The notes under the pieces were generated by a model. The model searched no databases. It was not told where the DNA came from and worked only from the letters and a program-made list of their open reading frames with translations. Made by a program: the position numbers and the translations under genes. From Paenibacillus timonensis (GTDB lineage: Bacteria > Bacillota > Bacilli > Paenibacillales > Paenibacillaceae): a stretch of DNA of 64,000 nucleotides. This document shows, one piece after another, positions 24,378 to 32,820 of this stretch (position 1 is its first letter; every line of letters starts with the position of its first letter). Location of the stretch: the NCBI RefSeq assembly GCF_009725205.1, contig NZ_WNZY01000014.1:1-64000 (forward strand), in the 5' to 3' direction.

Positions 24378-24969
24378 GTCGTGGTGGGAATCCAAGTCGA
24401 CAGCCCTGCTGAAGGAGTATGCCAAAACCTCCGGGAGTGCTTACACCGCCGGGAAGTTCAGTGGCTGGAGATACAAGAGCCAGCATGTGCGCGTGCCACT
24501 CCCCCGCAGCTTCGGCAGCTGCGAGGTGGCGATCACCGATCCGAGTAACGACTCATCCGGTAATGAGTACGTTATCTCCGTGAAATACATTTACCGGCCG
24601 CGCCGCAAGCTGGAGTTTGTTTTATTTTCAGCCAAACGTCATCTCTTAGCTTGGTTAACCGGAGGACTCCGGGAAACGCCGCTCCCGAATTCCGCCATGA
24701 ACAAGCGGTTTCAGGCCAAGGCTTCCCATCCCAGTCTGCTCCGGTCGGCATTGAAGCATGAGGGGCTTGAGGAGCTCCTAGACCTTCATCCCAACGTGCA
24801 TTTTCGATTACGGATCAAGAGCGGACGCGCCACGTTAACCTGCACGGAGAAGTTCAAAAAGCCCGACGTGCCTGCCATCGCGGCTTCCGTCGAGCTGATG
24901 AAGAAAATGATCTTCGCCTTGGAGGAACAAGGAATCGTCGGCGATTCGCAACCCCACTCTCGCAAATAA
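24352..24969 (+). CDS. Unknown protein following SPFH and Arc-like genes
   Basis: 205 residues from ATG 24352, with AAGGAGGAGGAGAAGC directly upstream. No family was recognised. It is basic, with a Trp-rich N-terminus (KSWWESKS), conserved-looking YIYRPRRKLEFVLFS and LHPNVHFRLRIKSGRATL segments, and no clear signal peptide. It overlaps the Arc-like gene and ends just before a bidirectional terminator. A function linked to the SPFH protein is a guess from linkage. Confidence 0.7.
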   Translation: MTQTKEIRKSWWESKSTALLKEYAKTSGSAYTAGKFSGWRYKSQHVRVPLPRSFGSCEVAITDPSNDSSGNEYVISVKYIYRPRRKLEFVLFSAKRHLLAWLTGGLRETPLPNSAMNKRFQAKASHPSLLRSALKHEGLEELLDLHPNVHFRLRIKSGRATLTCTEKFKKPDVPAIAASVELMKKMIFALEEQGIVGDSQPHSRK

Positions 24970-24978
24970 GACAAAAAA

Positions 24979-25036
24979 ACAAGCCTTCACGGCGCAAGGC
25001 CGGGATCAACCCGGAAACTTGCTCCTGAAGGCTTGT
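24979..25036. terminator. Bidirectional terminator between the unknown gene and copA
   Basis: ACAAGCCTTCA (24979-24989) pairs with TGAAGGCTTGT (25026-25036). An inner GCCGGG/CCCGG hairpin and T-runs occur on both outer sides. Confidence 0.82.
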
Positions 25037-25045
25037 TTTGTTCTG

Positions 25046-27280
25046 TTACAGCTTCACCCGCTGCAAGCGGAGCGCGTTCAGCACCACCGAGACCGAGCTG
25101 AGTGCCATCGCCGCACCGGCCAGCCACGGAGCTAGGAAACCGGCTGCCGCCACCGGGATGCCGATCGTGTTGTACGCGAGCGCCCAGAACAGGTTCTGCT
25201 TGATGTTACCCATCGTGCGCTTGCTCATCGCGATCGCGTCCGGTACGCCTTCCAGGTCGCCGCGCATCAGCGTCACGTCGGCAGCCTCCATGGCCACGTC
25301 GGTGCCCGTGCCGATAGCGATGCCTACGTCGGCTACGGCCAGCGCCGGGGCGTCATTGATGCCGTCGCCAACCATCGCCGTCTTCAGGCCGCGGGCCTGC
25401 AGCTTTTTCACTTCGTCGGCTTTGCCTTCCGGCAGCACCTCGGCCAGCACCTCGTCGATCCCGACCTCGGCGGCGATCGCCTTGGCGGTGCGCTCGTTGT
25501 CGCCGGTGATCATGACCACGTGAAGTCCCATCTCCTTCAGCCGCGCCACCGCGGCTTTGGACGTCTCCTTCACGGTGTCGCTCACGGCGACCATGCCGGC
25601 GTAGACGCCGTCCACCGCCACGAGCAGCACGGTCTGGCCGGCCGCTTCCAGCGCGGCCATGCCAGTCTCCGCGGCGGCGACGTCGACGCCTTCACGCGCC
25701 ATCAGGCGGCGCGTGCCGGCGAGCACCCGGCGGTCTTCCACGACCGCCGCAATCCCGTGCCCGGGCACCGCTTCAAAAGCGGTTGCCTCGGGCAGCTCCA
25801 GGGCGCGCGCCCGCGCCCCGGCCACCAGAGCATCCGCCAGCGGATGCTCGGAGCCGCGCTCGGCGGCGCCGACGAGCCGGAGCAATGCCGCGTCGTCCCA
25901 GCCCCCGGCCGGGACGACTTCCCGCAGCTCCGGCTGCCCTCGCGTGATCGTGCCGGTCTTATCCAGCACGATCGCCTGCAGCCCCTGGGCGGCCTCAAGG
26001 TGCTCGCCGCCCTTAAACAAGATGCCGTACTCCGCGGCCCGTCCGGACCCGGCCATAATCGACGTTGGCGTCGCCAGCCCCAGCGCGCAAGGGCACGCGA
26101 TGACCAGCACAGCGATCGCCTTTTCCAGCGCCTCGGCAAAGCTGCCCGGCGCCACGAAGAAGAACCACACCAAAAACGTGACCACAGCAATCCCAACCAC
26201 AATCGGAACGAAGATCCCGGAGATGACGTCGGCCACCCGCTGAATCGGCGCCTTTGAGCCTTGCGCCTCTTCAACGACGCGGATGATTTGCGCCAGCGCA
26301 GTTTCACTGCCAACCTTGGCAGCCTGAACGCGCAGCATGCCATGTTTGTTGACGGTCGCGCCAATGACCGCGTCGCCTTCCTTCTTCTCTACCGGAATGC
26401 TCTCCCCGGTCAGCATCGATTCATCCACCGACGAAGCGCCGCCGACCACCAAACCGTCGACCGGGATCTTCTCGCCCGGCTTCACAATCAGTACGTCACC
26501 CGGTACAACCGCTTCGATTAGCACCTCGGTTTCGACGCCATCCTTAAGGACGAGCGCTGTTTTCGCCTGAAGCCCCATCAGCGTTTTGATCGCCTGGGAG
26601 GAGCGGCCTTTGGCCAACGCCTCAAACCACTTGCCAAGCAGGATCAGCGTAATCAGGATCGAACTCGTTTCATAATACAGCTGGGGGGTATGCCCGTGCG
26701 GCATCGATAACGAATCCAAGCTCAAATACAAACTATAGAAATACGCCGCCGACGTTCCCAGCGCGACCAGAACGTCCATGTTCGCACTTCGGTTGCGCAG
26801 TGCCTTGTAAGCTCCGACGTAGAATCCGCGCCCGATGACGAACTGCACCGGCGTCGCCAGTACGAGTTGAAACCATGGGTTCATGAACAGCTCCGGCGTC
26901 CAGATCCACGAGGTGAAGGAGAAATGCCCGGCCATCGCCCACAGCAGCGGAAAGGCAAGTACCGCCGAGACGATCAGCTTATTTCGCTGTTTGCGGACTT
27001 CCCGTGTACGGATATCCTCGGACTCCTGTTCGGACGGCTTCAATACCGCACCGTAGCCTAACTGGCTCACTTTCTCAATGATCTGGTCTAGCGAGACTTG
27101 AGTCGGCTCAAACCGCACCTGCGCAGTTTCCAGAGCCAGATTGACGTTAGCCTGCTCGACTCCAGGTAATCGGTTTAGTCCTTTCTCGATCCGGGCGGCG
27201 CAAGCCGCGCAGGTCATTCCGGTAATTTGCAGCGTCGTTTGATTCGGATCCCCGCTGCCGATGGGCAATGCATTTTCCAT
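25046..27280 (-). CDS. copA: Copper-exporting P1B-type ATPase CopA
   Basis: 744 residues from ATG 27280, which sits 7 bases after GGAGG (the ATG two codons upstream is too close). One N-terminal heavy-metal domain ([14 protein letters not shown]) is followed by eight membrane segments, the TGES actuator motif, the CPC transport site ([13 protein letters not shown]), the DKTGT phosphorylation site, an HP motif (SEHPLADA) and [10 protein letters not shown]. It pumps Cu(I) out of the cytoplasm. One metal-binding domain rather than two distinguishes it from B. subtilis CopA. Behind a CsoR-type operator at 27312-27328. Confidence 0.96.
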   Translation of the reverse strand: MENALPIGSGDPNQTTLQITGMTCAACAARIEKGLNRLPGVEQANVNLALETAQVRFEPTQVSLDQIIEKVSQLGYGAVLKPSEQESEDIRTREVRKQRNKLIVSAVLAFPLLWAMAGHFSFTSWIWTPELFMNPWFQLVLATPVQFVIGRGFYVGAYKALRNRSANMDVLVALGTSAAYFYSLYLSLDSLSMPHGHTPQLYYETSSILITLILLGKWFEALAKGRSSQAIKTLMGLQAKTALVLKDGVETEVLIEAVVPGDVLIVKPGEKIPVDGLVVGGASSVDESMLTGESIPVEKKEGDAVIGATVNKHGMLRVQAAKVGSETALAQIIRVVEEAQGSKAPIQRVADVISGIFVPIVVGIAVVTFLVWFFFVAPGSFAEALEKAIAVLVIACPCALGLATPTSIMAGSGRAAEYGILFKGGEHLEAAQGLQAIVLDKTGTITRGQPELREVVPAGGWDDAALLRLVGAAERGSEHPLADALVAGARARALELPEATAFEAVPGHGIAAVVEDRRVLAGTRRLMAREGVDVAAAETGMAALEAAGQTVLLVAVDGVYAGMVAVSDTVKETSKAAVARLKEMGLHVVMITGDNERTAKAIAAEVGIDEVLAEVLPEGKADEVKKLQARGLKTAMVGDGINDAPALAVADVGIAIGTGTDVAMEAADVTLMRGDLEGVPDAIAMSKRTMGNIKQNLFWALAYNTIGIPVAAAGFLAPWLAGAAMALSSVSVVLNALRLQRVKL

Positions 27281-27311
27281 GACCATTCCTCCATATCAAT
27301 ACCGATAATAA

Positions 27312-27328
27312 GTACCCCTAGGGGGTAT
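27312..27328. promoter_or_regulatory. CsoR-type operator upstream of copA
   Basis: GTACCCCTAGGGGGTAT is a palindrome of the CsoR consensus type (TACCC...GGGTA) in the copZ-copA interval, about 35 bases before copA. One of three such sites in the operon. Confidence 0.8.
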
Positions 27329-27429
27329 ATAAGAGGCGAGCGAAATTTTCGCCTTCCGGAACCGCCGCATCCCGGGCCTGAGGCGCAAGGGGAATGCCGC
27401 ACCCCAGTCCCACGACCCGCCGCAGCGGA

Positions 27430-27630
27430 TTAAACGACGTCGTAACCTTGATCCTCAATTGCTTCTTTAATTTGCTCTACCGTCACTTTCGTTTCATCGA
27501 AAGTCACATCTACTTTCTTAGAGGCCAGATCGACTTTCCCTGTAGCACCAAGCCCGGCTACCGCCCCTTCTACCGACTTCACGCAATGATTGCAGGACAT
27601 GCCTTCCACGTTTAACGTAATATTTTGCAT
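27430..27630 (-). CDS. copZ: Copper chaperone CopZ
   Basis: 66 residues, a single heavy-metal-associated domain with the MSCNHCVKSVEGAV copper site near residues 11-24 (CxxC). It carries Cu(I) to CopA and to the CsoR repressor in the cytoplasm. The start follows TAGGAGGAATTTGCG. It lies between csoR and copA in the same orientation. Confidence 0.95.
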   Translation of the reverse strand: MQNITLNVEGMSCNHCVKSVEGAVAGLGATGKVDLASKKVDVTFDETKVTVEQIKEAIEDQGYDVV

Positions 27631-27675
27631 CGCAAATTCCTCCTAGAGTATAAATAATGGCTTAACCTTGCAGCG

Positions 27676-27690
27676 TACCCCCCTGGGGTT
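27676..27690. promoter_or_regulatory. CsoR-type operator between csoR and copZ
   Basis: TACCCCCCTGGGGTT, a slightly degenerate version of the palindromes at 28118 and 27312, placed in the 66-base csoR-copZ gap. This suggests a second, copper-responsive promoter for copZ-copA. Confidence 0.65.
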
Positions 27691-27696
27691 CCGCTG

Positions 27697-28065
27697 TTAT
27701 TTCATGAGCTTGTTGACCGTGACCAGCAGTTCGTCGAGCACTTCAGTCTCGCCGGCTTGAATCCGCTCGATCACACAGCTCTTCATGTGTCCCTCCAGCA
27801 GCAGCCGACCCACGCTGTTTAGCGCGGACTGCACGGCGGCGATCTGGTTCAGCACATCGTCACAGTAAGTATCTCTCTCGATCAGCCCTTTGATACCGCG
27901 GATTTGCCCTTCAATCCGGTTCAAACGACTGGTCAGGTTGCTCTTCATCGCTTCGGAATGGTGGCTGTGTCGTACCAGCTTGCCATTCTCCATTACGTGT
28001 TGTCCCTCGCAATGCTCCTCACAGGACGCGGGCGACGGATGTTCATGCCCCTCAATCTTCGCCAT
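27697..28065 (-). CDS. csoR: Copper-sensing repressor CsoR
   Basis: 122 residues. A His/Cys-rich N-terminal extension of about 38 residues (EHPSPASCEEHCEGQH) precedes the CsoR/DUF156 helical domain. The Cu(I) ligands of the family appear as Cys in RDTYCDDVLNQ, His in EGHMKSC and the Cys of that same motif. The family binds operator DNA without Cu(I) and releases it when metal-bound. The His-rich extension could add metal affinity. The gene has its own operator upstream, so it is autoregulated. Confidence 0.95.
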   Translation of the reverse strand: MAKIEGHEHPSPASCEEHCEGQHVMENGKLVRHSHHSEAMKSNLTSRLNRIEGQIRGIKGLIERDTYCDDVLNQIAAVQSALNSVGRLLLEGHMKSCVIERIQAGETEVLDELLVTVNKLMK

Positions 28066-28117
28066 ACGGCTCTCCTTTCCAAACCAGCGTGGTTTGCTGT
28101 GGTAAGCTCATTATAAT

Positions 28118-28134
28118 ATACCCCCACGGGGTAT
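28118..28134. promoter_or_regulatory. CsoR-type operator upstream of csoR
   Basis: ATACCCCCACGGGGTAT, a near-perfect palindrome about 53 bases before csoR, overlapping a TATAAT-like element at 28110-28117. Confidence 0.85.
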
Positions 28135-28168
28135 GTAAAGTGTCTCCGAGAAACTTTTTTTCCGAAAC

Positions 28169-28304
28169 GTAACGGACACCAGAGACCTTATTTGTCATTT
28201 CCCGCCTCATTTCCCGTGCTAACGGACCGAGCAGCCCTTATTTAGCAGAAAAGAGACCTCTCCAACGCGGGTCTCGCAAAATAGCGGCCGTGGTGTCCGT
28301 TCGC
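28169..28304. repeat. TAACGGA...TTATTT modular repeat cluster, site B (three units)
   Basis: Two forward units (28169-28195, GTAACGGACACCAGAGACC...TTATTTG; 28219-28245, GCTAACGGACCGAGCAG...TTATTTA) and one reversed unit (28277-28304, CAAAATAGCGG...GTCCGTTCGC). Same family as the blocks at 3724-3913 and 63559-63747. It lies in a gene-free stretch between csoR and the qox terminator. Confidence 0.82.
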
Positions 28305-28393
28305 GCACAAATGATGCTTGTGGACGTATTATAACGGTTTTACGCCCACCTTGGATAAAGCCATTCTTTATAACTAGCCTCCCCCGACAACGT

Positions 28394-28431
28394 CAAAAAA
28401 CCCGCTGCCACGAATACGTGACAACGGGTTT
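28394..28431 (-). terminator. Terminator of the qox operon
   Basis: On the minus strand AACCCGTTGTCACG and CGTGGCAGCGGGTT pair, followed by TTTTTGAC, 26 bases after the qoxD stop. Confidence 0.85.
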
Positions 28432-28456
28432 CTTTTCAGATAACCGACCTATGCTC

Positions 28457-28741
28457 TTACTGATAACCCCAAATCATCGTCAACAAGGTCCCGAATACGG
28501 TAACCAGTCCGACGAACAAGGCGTACACAAGGTTGGCATACAATGCGCCTTTGCTGCGGTTCTCACCGATGTGCATGAACAGGAACAGCTGAACCGACAT
28601 CTGGATGGCCGCGCAGACCAGCAGGATCGACATGCCGACGCCAAACGACATATCCCAGAAAACCACCGACAGCGCTACGGCAGAAAGGATCAGTGAGAAC
28701 ACATATCCCATGACGTGCTGAATCGGGAACAGTTTTTTCAT
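28457..28741 (-). CDS. qoxD: Cytochrome aa3 quinol oxidase subunit IV (QoxD)
   Basis: 94 residues with three hydrophobic segments and the subunit IV pattern (HVMGYVFSLILSAVAL, QMSVQLFLFMHIGE). It is a small accessory subunit of the haem-copper terminal quinol oxidase. It starts one base after qoxC and is the last gene of qoxABCD, before the terminator. Confidence 0.93.
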   Translation of the reverse strand: MKKLFPIQHVMGYVFSLILSAVALSVVFWDMSFGVGMSILLVCAAIQMSVQLFLFMHIGENRSKGALYANLVYALFVGLVTVFGTLLTMIWGYQ

Positions 28742-28742
28742 G

Positions 28743-29339
28743 TCACATCAGTCCTTTCAAGTATACGAAGCTGAAGATGAAGATCCAGACGACGTCCAAG
28801 AAGTGCCAGTACAGCGAGAAAATAAACGATTTGTTCGCCGTATCATGGGTAAATCCTTCACGTTTCACCTGAAGCATGAGCCCGCTGCCCCACAGCAGAC
28901 CCATCGTCACGTGGGCACCGTGGGTACCTAGCAGGACGAACAAGCTCGATAGAAATGCGCTGGTTTGGATCGTTGCACCTTCATGAACATAGGTGACGAA
29001 CTCGGTAATCTCGATACCAAGGAACCCAAGGCCAAGCAGCAGCGTGATGGCGAAGAAAGCCATAAACGGTTTTCTTAGCCCCAAGCGCATGCTGTGCACC
29101 GCCAACCCGCAGGTGAAGCTGCTCGTCAACAATAGGAACGTTTCGCCCAGAACCGGTCCAATTTCGAATATCTCCGCGCCGCTCGGTCCGTTACCGGTCC
29201 GATTCCACAGCGTCAGATAGACCGAGAACAGTGTGGCAAAGAGCACGATTTCCGCACCCAGGAACAGCCAGAACCCGAGTACCCGGTTACTGTTCTCTTC
29301 CGTTTGATATTCCAAAGGCAAAGTATGATCTACTTTCAT
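28743..29339 (-). CDS. qoxC: Cytochrome aa3 quinol oxidase subunit III (QoxC)
   Basis: 198 residues with five membrane segments. FWLFLGAEIVLFATLF, GTHGAHVTMGLLW and SLYWHFLDVVWIFIF are subunit III signatures. It stabilises the oxidase core in the cytoplasmic membrane. Its ATG overlaps the qoxB stop by four bases (ATGA). Confidence 0.95.
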   Translation of the reverse strand: MKVDHTLPLEYQTEENSNRVLGFWLFLGAEIVLFATLFSVYLTLWNRTGNGPSGAEIFEIGPVLGETFLLLTSSFTCGLAVHSMRLGLRKPFMAFFAITLLLGLGFLGIEITEFVTYVHEGATIQTSAFLSSLFVLLGTHGAHVTMGLLWGSGLMLQVKREGFTHDTANKSFIFSLYWHFLDVVWIFIFSFVYLKGLM

Positions 29340-31309
29340 GCGTGTTCACCCCGCAATCCTGCATCCGTATCCATCCGATCGGCTAAAGCCCGCTCGGTTT
29401 TGATGATTTCACTTACCGGAATGTGACGCCCATGGTCGCGTTCGAAAGAACGTACCGCCAGCATGACGACAATTCCCAGGCCGGCGATAATCGCCGGTAC
29501 CCACCAGCTAAAGACCATAAAGAATCCGAAGAACATGAAAATCATGCCAAGGATAAACGGTTGACCACTGTTGTTTGGCATATGAATCTCTTCGATTTTA
29601 TCCGTGAACAGCGGTTTTCCGCTTTTCTTCGATTCCCAGAACGCATCCAGCGAATCCACTTTCGGTACGATCGCGAAGTTGTATTCCGGAACCGGAGAAT
29701 GCGTGCTCCATTCCAGCGTACGAGCGTTCCAAGGATCTCCGGTAGTATCCCGTTCCGCATAGCGGAAGCTCCAGTAGATGTTGTAAACCAGAACGATAAA
29801 CCCGATGGCGAGCCCTACGGCCCCGATCGAAGCGATCAAGTTCAGCGGACCAAAGCCCGTACTTTCCGAATAGGTGTACATCCGCCGAGTCATCCCCTTC
29901 AAGCCGAGGAAGAACAACGGTAAGAACGTAACGTTAAAGCTAATGGCGATAATCCAGAAGGCCAGCTTGCCCTGGCGGTCGTTCAGTCGGAAGCCGAACA
30001 GTTTCGGGAACCAGTAATAGAACCCGGCGATGACCGCGAATACCGTCCCCGGAATGAGCACATAGTGGAAATGCGCGACCAGGAACATCGTATTATGATA
30101 TTGATAGTCGGCGCTCGCCATCGCCAGCATGACCCCCGTCACCCCGCCGATCGTAAAGATCGGAATAAAGGCGAGGGAATACAGCATCGGCGTCGTAAAC
30201 TCGATGCGCCCCTTTTGCAGCGTAAACAGCCAGTTGAAGATTTTGACCCCGGTTGGGACGGCAATCGCCATCGTCGTGATCGAGAAGATCCCGTTGACCA
30301 TTACGCCGTGTCCCATCGTATAGAAGTGGTGCGCCCATACGACAAACGACAGCAGGGAAATGACGACCATGCTCCATACCATGGATTTATAACCATACAG
30401 ATTTTTGCGTGAGAAGGTCGAAATGACTTCACTGTAAATCCCGAAGGCCGGCAAAATGACGATATAAACCTCCGGATGGCCCCATACCCAGAACAGGTTG
30501 GCCCAAAGCATATCCATCCCGCCATTGGCCATCGTAAAGAACTGCGTACCGAACAGCCGGTCGAACATCATCAGCGCCAATGCTACAGTCAGTACCGGGA
30601 ATGCAAACAAGATGATGACGTTAGTGATGAGCACCGACCAGGTAAACATCGGCATTTTCATCAGCTTCATCCCAGGTGCACGCATCTTCAGAATCGTCAC
30701 CAGGAAGTTCACTGCGGTCATCAAGGTCCCGATCCCCGCAATCTGGATGGCGATCGAGTAATAGTTGTTACCCACCGTCGGGCTGAACTCGATGCTAGCC
30801 AGCGGGAAGTATGCCGTCCATCCGGCATCTGGGGAGCCCCCGATGACGAAGGAGATGTTAAACAACATCGCTCCGGCGAAGAACAACCAGAAGCTGACGG
30901 CGTTCAATCGTGGAAACGCAACGTCGCGCGCACCGATTTGCAGCGGAATGACTACGTTCATCAAACCGACAACAAATGGCATCGCCATAAACAGGATCAT
31001 AATGACCCCGTGTGTCGTAAAAATCTCGTTATAATGCTGCGCGTCCAGCAGTCCGTTCTCCGGTATCGCCAGCTGGGCCCGCATGAGCAGCGCATCCACG
31101 CCGCCCCGGAATAACATGATCAAAGCCGCAATAATATACATGATGCCGATCCGCTTGTGGTCGACGGTCGTTAACCATTCACGCCACAGCCAGCCCCATT
31201 TTTTAAAATAGGTTAGTCCGATGAGAATCGCCAGCGACACGACCACGATGCTAACCATCGCGCCGTAAATCATCGGCTCACCCGTGACGAAAAATTCGTC
31301 CCATTTCAT
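29336..31309 (-). CDS. qoxB: Cytochrome aa3 quinol oxidase subunit I (QoxB)
   Basis: 657 residues with about fifteen membrane segments. It is the catalytic haem-copper subunit that reduces O2 to water and pumps protons. Visible ligand motifs are the low-spin haem His in FTTHGVIMILF, the CuB His-Tyr region WGHPEVYIVILPAFG, the CuB pair WAHHFYTMG, and the haem pair HFHYVLIPG. The length fits QoxB, and the operon lacks a CuA subunit II, which points to quinol rather than cytochrome c as donor. Confidence 0.97.
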   Translation of the reverse strand: MKWDEFFVTGEPMIYGAMVSIVVVSLAILIGLTYFKKWGWLWREWLTTVDHKRIGIMYIIAALIMLFRGGVDALLMRAQLAIPENGLLDAQHYNEIFTTHGVIMILFMAMPFVVGLMNVVIPLQIGARDVAFPRLNAVSFWLFFAGAMLFNISFVIGGSPDAGWTAYFPLASIEFSPTVGNNYYSIAIQIAGIGTLMTAVNFLVTILKMRAPGMKLMKMPMFTWSVLITNVIILFAFPVLTVALALMMFDRLFGTQFFTMANGGMDMLWANLFWVWGHPEVYIVILPAFGIYSEVISTFSRKNLYGYKSMVWSMVVISLLSFVVWAHHFYTMGHGVMVNGIFSITTMAIAVPTGVKIFNWLFTLQKGRIEFTTPMLYSLAFIPIFTIGGVTGVMLAMASADYQYHNTMFLVAHFHYVLIPGTVFAVIAGFYYWFPKLFGFRLNDRQGKLAFWIIAISFNVTFLPLFFLGLKGMTRRMYTYSESTGFGPLNLIASIGAVGLAIGFIVLVYNIYWSFRYAERDTTGDPWNARTLEWSTHSPVPEYNFAIVPKVDSLDAFWESKKSGKPLFTDKIEEIHMPNNSGQPFILGMIFMFFGFFMVFSWWVPAIIAGLGIVVMLAVRSFERDHGRHIPVSEIIKTERALADRMDTDAGLRGEHA

Positions 31310-31333
31310 GTTAAGCTTCTCCCTTCTCGTTGA

Positions 31334-32290
31334 CTAGTTATGAGCTCCGTGTTCGCTAGATTCCGTCATGTCCATTTCGGAATGGTCCATCGTTGAATGA
31401 TCCATTTCGGTCTGTCCGGACTCTTCAACAGCGCCATTCTCGCCGCCATGATTATGGCCGGCATTCTCCCCTTCCGGTGCAGGCCGGAAAGCCAAATGGG
31501 TGGAGGTATAAGTTTGGCGGCCGACATGTGCGGTCTCCAGCAATTTGTCAAACTCCGGTTCGGTCAGTTCAGAAGCCGTGTCCTTCACTTCTTTGACCCA
31601 TTCGTCATATTTAGATGGCGTCATGGCCAACGCTTCGAATTCCATATGCGCGAAGCCCTCACCCGAGAAGTTGGAGTTCTTGCCCATGTACGAGCCTTCA
31701 TGCTCGGCAACGATGTTCAGCGTGTTGACCATGTCGCTCATCGCGTACTTTTGGCCAGCCAGCTGCGGAATCCAGAAGCTCGTAATCGGCCCGAACGAAT
31801 ACAGCCGGAACTCAATCGGACGGTTCGTCGGGAAGTTAACGTAGTTAACCGTTTCGATGCCTTCCTCCGGATAGCTGAAATGCCATTTCCAGTTGGACGA
31901 GGCCGCATAAATCACAAGCGGTTTTTGATCCTCATAACCTTCAGGCACCTTTTCCACCGCAGAGGTACTGCGCACGGTCACGACCGAAAGAACGGCCACG
32001 ATAATGATTGGAATCGTAATCCAAGTGATTTCCAGCCATTTGCTGCCTTCGACATGCGGCGGTTCGTAATCCGGAGCCGCTTTAGAGGCGCGATATTTCG
32101 TTAGCATGTAAATGTACAGCGTGTAAACGACCAGCAAAATAAACGCCATCGTTAAAATAGAAAAAATGATGACTTGCGATTGGGTCTTGGCCACCGGACC
32201 TTTCGGATTCAATACCGCCAGCTGGTTGCAACCGGTCAGGAGGACAAGAAGGGCCGAGAATAAAGCGAGCAGCAACCCTTTCCTTTTCAT
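31334..32290 (-). CDS. qoxA: Cytochrome aa3 quinol oxidase subunit II (QoxA) with Met/His-rich tail
   Basis: 318 residues. A lipoprotein signal peptide (LLTGC) is followed by two membrane helices and a cupredoxin domain. The CuA ligand motif CxxxC is absent, so this is a quinol-oxidase subunit II. After the domain comes an unusual 40-residue tail with GHNHGG, then MDHSTMDHSEMDM and a final HGAHN, a probable copper-binding sequence on the outer face. First gene of qoxABCD, 24 bases before qoxB. A Rex-like site lies about 300 bases upstream. Confidence 0.93.
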   Translation of the reverse strand: MKRKGLLLALFSALLVLLTGCNQLAVLNPKGPVAKTQSQVIIFSILTMAFILLVVYTLYIYMLTKYRASKAAPDYEPPHVEGSKWLEITWITIPIIIVAVLSVVTVRSTSAVEKVPEGYEDQKPLVIYAASSNWKWHFSYPEEGIETVNYVNFPTNRPIEFRLYSFGPITSFWIPQLAGQKYAMSDMVNTLNIVAEHEGSYMGKNSNFSGEGFAHMEFEALAMTPSKYDEWVKEVKDTASELTEPEFDKLLETAHVGRQTYTSTHLAFRPAPEGENAGHNHGGENGAVEESGQTEMDHSTMDHSEMDMTESSEHGAHN

Positions 32291-32586
32291 AGGATACCGA
32301 TACCCCTTTCTTCATTATGAACGCCATCCCCTAGCTTAGAGGATCGCTTCGTTCGATCAGTTACTTTCATGTTAGGAAAGGGGCGGTTGAATAACAATTC
32401 ATAGAGATTGTTATATCTGTAAATTTATAACAGTGTAAAGTGTGATTTTTGTCCTATACATCGCAGTGAAAGTTGATTGACGGCGATTTTCGGCCATTAT
32501 CCGTCAAATTTGCCGATTTTGATAATTGTTCACAATGCGCCTCTCCCTCGTCAGAGTTCGCAGAATTGTCATATAAAATCCGTTAT

Positions 32587-32604
32587 TTGTGATCTTGTTC
32601 ACAA
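32587..32604. promoter_or_regulatory. Rex-like operator
   Basis: TTGTGATCTTGTTCACAA matches the Rex consensus TTGTGAA-N4-TTCACAA at 13 of 14 defined positions. Rex represses respiratory or fermentative genes when NADH is low. The site lies about 300 bases upstream of qoxA. A weaker half-site TTCACAA ends at 32535. Confidence 0.6.
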
Positions 32605-32702
32605 AATAAACTCTGGAGGCTTGCTTCGCGTTGCACACTCTTCCCTCTTACGTTAAGGGAATTTACGACATTTTCGTGACATTTTCCATTTGTAATAATA
32701 GA

Positions 32703-32752
32703 AAAGAGGCTGTCCCAAGCAGCAAACTCACCTGCCCTCGGGACAACCTCTT
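32703..32752 (-). terminator. Terminator after ddh
   Basis: On the minus strand AAGAGGTTGTCCC and GGGACAGCCTCTT pair (one G-U) across a loop, followed by TTCTATT, about 70 bases past the ddh stop. Confidence 0.75.
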
Positions 32753-32820
32753 AACTGATGCTTCAATTCTCTCTCAAGCGGACGGAACAAGAACCGCCCA
32801 GCATAAGGCTGAATATTCGA

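Larger units (their letters stand above)
32291..32820. promoter_or_regulatory. 530-bp qox upstream region
   Basis: Gene-free. It contains the probable qox promoter in the AT-rich 32400-32460 stretch, two Rex-like sites (one good, 32587-32604; one partial ending at 32535), and the ddh terminator at 32703-32752. A 109-codon plus-strand frame crosses the terminator and is rejected. Confidence 0.55.
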
